This document shows positions 59,218 through 64,000 of a stretch of 64,000 nt of DNA, one piece after another (positions within the stretch are counted from its first letter, which is position 1; each line of letters opens with the position of its first letter). The notes below the pieces were generated by a model, which had not been told where the DNA came from, did no database searches, and saw only the letters and a program-made list of their open reading frames with translations. Made by a program: the position numbers and the translations under genes. Source of the stretch: Apostichopus japonicus (taxonomy: Eukaryota > Echinodermata > Holothuroidea > Aspidochirotida > Stichopodidae); the NCBI RefSeq assembly GCF_037975245.1, contig NC_092571.1, positions 27,110,564-27,174,563 of the forward strand, written 5' to 3'.

Positions 59218-61060
59218 GAATGAAATAAAAACCATCACAGAATCATAATAAACAGAGACTAATGTGTACATATACAGGTGATATTTACATATCCACATGC
59301 TCCTGTTATTGTACTATTCCTTTATTGCATTGAAAAGGAGAAAACAGAAGTGCAATAACTTATTATATCGTTTTTCCCTACGCTCTCTCAATAATTCTTA
59401 GGAAAAGACTATACACAATTCAAGGAATGTACACTGGCAAACAACAATGAGATCAATGAGAAAAGACAGAATACGACAAAAAACATTAACACATATAGTT
59501 CACCTGTATGAAAGTTACTTATTAACAAGAATCTTAATTTGAAACCATCTGGGGTTTGTACGTTGTTTTTATTTCTATAAAATTACATGATATTTACAAT
59601 TTTAATATTCAATAGTATAATCAAGGAAATTTCAAAGTTTGAACCTGAAGTAAAAATACAAAGTTGTTTTTCCTTGTATGCATATCTTTATTTTATTATT
59701 TCCCTATACTTCAGCACAATAGTTGAGATATGGAACAAAAATTGCACAGTATAAATGTAAAGCACGCCACTCTTTTCCCGATGCCTTTAGAAAGTTTTTT
59801 TTTTAATTGTTAAATTCTTAAGGTGTTCTTTCAGTTCAGTTTATGGTCTATGAGTACAACAAGAAACGTCGTCACATAAACTCCTTCTATGTGAACTCCA
59901 TTTATAATAACTTCCAGATCAGCATTTAAAGGGCGATTGGTAAATAGCATGCAACTTATTTAGCTAACACCGAGAGATAGTTTGTTAACCATACAGAGTT
60001 CATTGTTTATAACTCTGTACAGTATCGCGATGTCGTCACTTGGAGACAAAAAACATCAGCAAAAAGTACAAATCGAATAATTTGGATAAATTACACATGT
60101 CTTTTTAAATGCAGCATAAGTTGTTCACATGTCGTCAACAAGTATGAAATATTCAAATAAGACATTCGACTAATGTATTTGAGCCATTTAGTCATTAGGG
60201 CTTATTATACTAACCTCAGACAAATACATTATTAGGCACTAGGTCAGATCATGTAATTATCTAATTAGTACGTATATGGCAATGCCAATCGTCGTTAATT
60301 CATTATACACAAATACAGTTTAAAAATAGATCAGGAGGACCGGGATCGAATCCTTGCTAAGAGGGGGTCGTCTTGCCAATGTTATTTTTAACTTTCTTTT
60401 CCATTTCAAAGCGTTATAACTTATTTGCCCGACAGTTCGTTTCTAATGTTTCTCTATGTCTCTATGCAGAATTGTAGATATCGATATGCAATACATTCCA
60501 ATTGATATGATACTTCCGTCATTGGTAGATTCAAAATCTCCACTCTGGATAAAACATTATGTAAGAAAATAACATTCAACCGTATATTGATTTCAGCGTC
60601 ACGTGAAGACGAATCTTAAACCTATGAAGGATGTTTCTACCATTACCAGTTTGTCAGATGATGCAGAGGATGTCGATGAACTTTCAATTCATTCCTAGAT
60701 ACAGTCTACTGGTACATCTACTGGATTGTTGAATTCAAATTCACATCTTAAAAATGTTTATTAAATGATTTGACAGTTCATCCGTTCAGGTACGTCATTA
60801 AGATTCGATGTTAGGGGAAGGTGTTGCACAAACTGACATTTTATGAGATGAAATTATTTGATTGTCCACACAAAACTGGCAAACATGAATCTATAGACTG
60901 AATGGATCAACGGATTGGACCATATATATAGTAGTTACATCATAATATCACTAATCTACCAGGAATTGTGGTTCTATATATTTACAACGCTGAGTAGCAA
61001 ATTTCAATGAGTCAGAATTGATCCATGGCGTGATTTCACTGTACTATAAAGGCACAGAAG
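59218..61060. repeat. Distal upstream spacer of gene 8
   Basis: From about 59720 it matches 35490-36870 (AAAGCACGCCACT, ATCAGGAGGACCGGGATCG, TTTCTACCATTACCAG). About 60780-60960 has no match in the gene 5 copy. No gene seen. Confidence 0.55.
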
Positions 61061-62121
61061 CAGGGGCGGTCTGGCCCATCGAGAAGCCGGGAAATTTCCC
61101 GGGGGCCCACTAATATCGGGGGCCTCGGGGTCCCTTCTTATGCTATTACCATAATATTCTTACAGCACAGTTGAAAGGGCACCTGGTCAATGCACAAACT
61201 TTATGGTTCATTTCAGATGAGATAATAATGATATAGATGTTCGTTGCAATACACCTATGCCTAGCATAGGAAACCAATATTTGACAATTAGAGGCCCCGA
61301 TAAAGGTGCTCTTTTAATCAGTTCTAGAAATGAGGTCAATTTTCATATTCCTCCTTTCAAATGCATATACGATTTTGGCACTTCTACTTTACACCATGTC
61401 ATATGTTGGAATCAACACCTGTAAGTTTATTCTTGTCAATTACTTTTTTGTTCCAAATTATCTCTATTGCATTGTTTTTACGTGGTTGAGGGGGCTCTTT
61501 CAATATGATGAACAGTCCCAGTGACAATATTCAAAATAGAATGTTAAAAACCATTACTTTAAACATCGACGTTATCCTACCAGTACTTTGCACAAAGACC
61601 TTGGTATTCGTAAGGTCAGCGACATTCATGTTCTCAAGATGTGTTCTTTTATTTATAAGTATATCAACAATATTCTCCCCCGTGTCTTTAGTGATATTGT
61701 TAATCCCTGTAATTCCGCGTATATTCGTAACAGTACGAGGAATAATACCCATTTTTATGTTAGCAGACATCACACGAAACACGGTAAATTACACTTGAAT
61801 AACTATTGCTATAAAACCTGGAAAGTGCTTCCAAATGATATAAAAACTGTAAAATCTTATTTAACGTTTAAGCGAAAACTTAAAGCCCACCTAATTGAAA
61901 ACTACGCTGACTGAGTATTGATTATCTCATGTTTATTTATCTCTACTCTTAATTGTTACCTTCTTTCTTTTGTTTTGTTGTTGTTGTTATTTTTGGTCGC
62001 TAGCTCGATAAACTACTATTGTTTTTCTAGTGTCCTGTTAAACTATACCACTTTGTTCTATTGTTCTTATGTATAGACGAAATAAATGAAATGAAATGAA
62101 ATATTGATAGCAGACCACCTG
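61061..62121. mobile_element. hAT-like element, second copy, interrupted by a LINE fragment
   Basis: Left end CAGGGGCGGTCTGG and right end in reverse (CAGACCACCTG) flanked by CACAGAAG (61053-61060) and GAAAGAAG (62122-62129). These correspond to the element at 36879-37368 and its flanks. The extra length is the LINE fragment at 61532-62101. Confidence 0.72.
61532..62101 (+). mobile_element. 5'-truncated CR1-like LINE fragment
   Basis: The plus strand encodes the end of a non-LTR retrotransposon reverse transcriptase protein: IQNRMLKTIT in one frame, then after a frameshift (about 61545-61585) LHKDLGIRKVSDIHVL, FIYKYINNILP, TWKVLPNDIKTV, FKRKLKAHL and a stop at about 61914. A 3' untranslated stretch ends in (TGAAA)n-like repeats at 62085-62101. 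The site is GACAATATT, uninterrupted at about 37342-37350, with AATATT possibly duplicated. It is inactive. Confidence 0.82.
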
Positions 62122-64000
62122 GAAAGAAGGTTGAGTGCAAAGATGACTTAACTGCTTTAAAAAAGAACAAGTCAACTTAAATAACGTCTCTTAACATTTT
62201 AATCGCATTATATCATGCATAGTGGCCGAAAGCCATTAATATCCTTAACTTAAAACTGTTGGTAAGCAGCATTTGTTGGCGGTTAGCCGCATAGTTTGCC
62301 TACAATAATTGATTGTTATTTTTAAGATAGAACGTATTACGATGATTTTGCACTGTTCAACAACGTTCAATGAAACGTCTGTTAGCAAAAGGTGAAGGAC
62401 ATTAAATGTAACGCTACTCATACACAATTAAAACTCCAGTGTCTCCCTTTTTAACGCAAAATATTGCATATGTAACTTAGTTTGAAACAGATATTATCTC
62501 ATGTTTACCCTTGGCTTAGGAGAAAGGATTAATGAATACAGGAATATAAATGTACTTTTATGCAATCTGTTTTAAATTGAACAATTGCCAGGCAACCATT
62601 TACAGGCTGTATAGATAACATTCAACAGAAAACCGACTCGCACTTTCTGTCACAGATTCTTGAACTATTTTATGCTCCGAGGAAGTAAAAGAGCCACATG
62701 AAAAAGAAATTATCAGTTATCAATTACAATATGAAAAACGGTTGTTGAGCAAACCCTGTAATCTGACCATAGCAACAAAATAAAAATGCCGTGGAACGTT
62801 AAACACAGAATAAACTTAACCTTACGCAAAAGAATTCCTCATTATCGAAGATGCGCTCAGTTGTATACGTGTTGAGACTTTGGCTATAGTAGGCCTACGA
62901 CTTACTATCAACATTTAGGTGTTCTGCAAATGAATTCAGGGATAAAATAGAATTTCTTACCCGATATGTCTCCAAAGCGGAGACAGAATCCACTTACAGA
63001 AGTAAGTATGATTGTAATTATAAATTACAGAAGATGCTGTGACATTATGACACATTACTTTACACACTGAGTTTTAATAGGTCCAGTAACGTTATTGCTA
63101 TATTCAAACTATAGCGTTTTGATTAAAATTCTTTAAAATTGTAAACAAATTGCAATTCGTATTAATTTCAGTTTTTTTTTTACTTAATGAAGTCGTTGAT
63201 TAACAATTAACAGTTTAAGGCAGATCAGTATCACTGTAGCATTATCAAAATGCTCTCGTGAAGGAAGAATTAGCAGAATAATATATTACTGCAAGGGCGT
63301 AGGGACCGGGGGGGCTGGGCCCAGTGAAAAATATGGAGGGGCGGAAGTATCATTCCGCCCCCCCCCCCCGCTTCGCAAGTCAGAAACCCCTTTTTCATTT
63401 CCAGATGAGAAAAAAATCTCATTTGGAACACCAAATTGCATCTGAGGCCAGGTTAAAATGCAAAATTATATACAAAATGGATTGGGTGGGTTGAAGTGTG
63501 CTATATTGCACCAAAATGCATCTGAGGCCACCTGGAAATGCAAAAAAAAAACAAAGGGGAGGGGGACACCCCCTCCCCTTAGACCCCTCCCCCAGGCCGG
63601 CGATCAGTCTTCAGCCCCCCCCCCCCGCTCAAAAGTACCTTCCTACGCCGCTGTATTACTGTATTGCTATATGAAAATCATTGTTTCACTGAGATATCTC
63701 TTTCATTAGCATACATTTTAACACTGTAGTTACTGTGTCAAAACATTTCCTTGTATTAGCTATAAAGTACATTATAACAGCTTTGCAACTATTCACGTGC
63801 ATCTGTATATGAGTTTCCCTGTATGTATCAATCGTTAAAAGTGAAATTGTGTACAACTAAAACTGAAAGTGAAACCCCCTCTCCCGATGAAGAGACTTTG
63901 TGGAGAAACAAACGTGAGTATTATTATTATAAACGTGAGTATTATTATTATAAGTGCAAAAGCCTAGAGTGATTTAAATAAATATTCATTGTGTACTTAG
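62122..64000. repeat. Duplication block D, copy 3 (runs off the window)
   Basis: Matches 37377-38900 and 18281-19700. It is interrupted at 63292-63653 by a transposon. In both other copies this block leads on to a (TA)n tract and a type-B receptor gene, so a further gene may lie beyond the window. Confidence 0.72.
63292..63653. mobile_element. hAT-like non-autonomous element (362 bp)
   Basis: Ends CAAGGGCGTAGG (left) and CAGCGGCGTAGG (right, minus strand), flanked by a perfect 8-bp duplication TATTACTG at 63284-63291 and 63654-63661. The empty site with a single TATTACTG is at about 19377-19384 in block D copy 1. Inside is a direct repeat containing TGCATCTGAGGCCA (about 63438 and 63518). 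No coding sequence. Confidence 0.88.

Overview
This looks like nuclear DNA of a marine invertebrate animal. It is AT-rich and full of dispersed and tandem repeats, (TA)n tracts, a tRNA-derived SINE, CR1/L2-like LINE remnants and small DNA transposons. An echinoderm is my best guess from general sequence texture, but no marker in the window proves it. No bacterial or viral gene organisation is visible.

The main content is a head-to-tail array of eight related genes, all on the minus strand. They start near 1958, 6472, 13798, 22771, 34110, 42126, 50004 and 58109, and are called genes 1 to 8 here. Each encodes a signal peptide, three immunoglobulin-like domains, one membrane helix and a short tyrosine-containing tail that ends in an almost invariant block (GGYLSP ... 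EQYDIV). The whole protein lies in one exon. In the genes with the type-1 N-terminus, an intron appears to sit in the 5' untranslated region. I do not recognise this family under a specific name.

The genes are modular. There are two 5' modules (N1 and N2: signal peptide, Ig1 and the first half of Ig2, plus upstream DNA) and two 3' modules (A and B: Ig3, membrane helix and proximal tail, plus the 3' flank). They are joined through a nearly identical core in the second half of Ig2. All four combinations occur: gene 1 N1-A, gene 2 N1-B (broken), gene 3 N2-A, gene 4 N1-B (broken), gene 5 N1-A, gene 6 N1-B, gene 7 N2-B, gene 8 N2-A (pseudogene). Genes 2 and 4 share the same one-base deletion, which removes the membrane helix and tail from the main frame. 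Gene 8 has two frameshifts. Genes 1, 3, 5, 6 and 7 are intact.

The spacers are themselves repeated blocks: 3' flanks of types A and B; a spacer called unit X at about 6.5-9.5, 28.5-31.1 and 51.5-55.6 kb; and duplication block D at about 18.3-20.4, 37.4-40.2 and 62.1-64.0 kb. There is also an inverted, gene-less flank copy at 25.2-25.7 kb, 330-bp tandem repeats at 9.6-10.9 kb, and two decayed Ig fragments at 30.5 and 54.4 kb. Five copies of hAT-like non-autonomous elements are recognised by terminal inverted repeats and 8-bp target duplications. Two of them are one insertion copied by duplication, and one of those later received a LINE fragment.

Taken together, the window looks like a fast-evolving receptor cluster in which duplication, crossing over and gene conversion assort ectodomain and signalling modules. 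An immune or self-recognition role is inference only.
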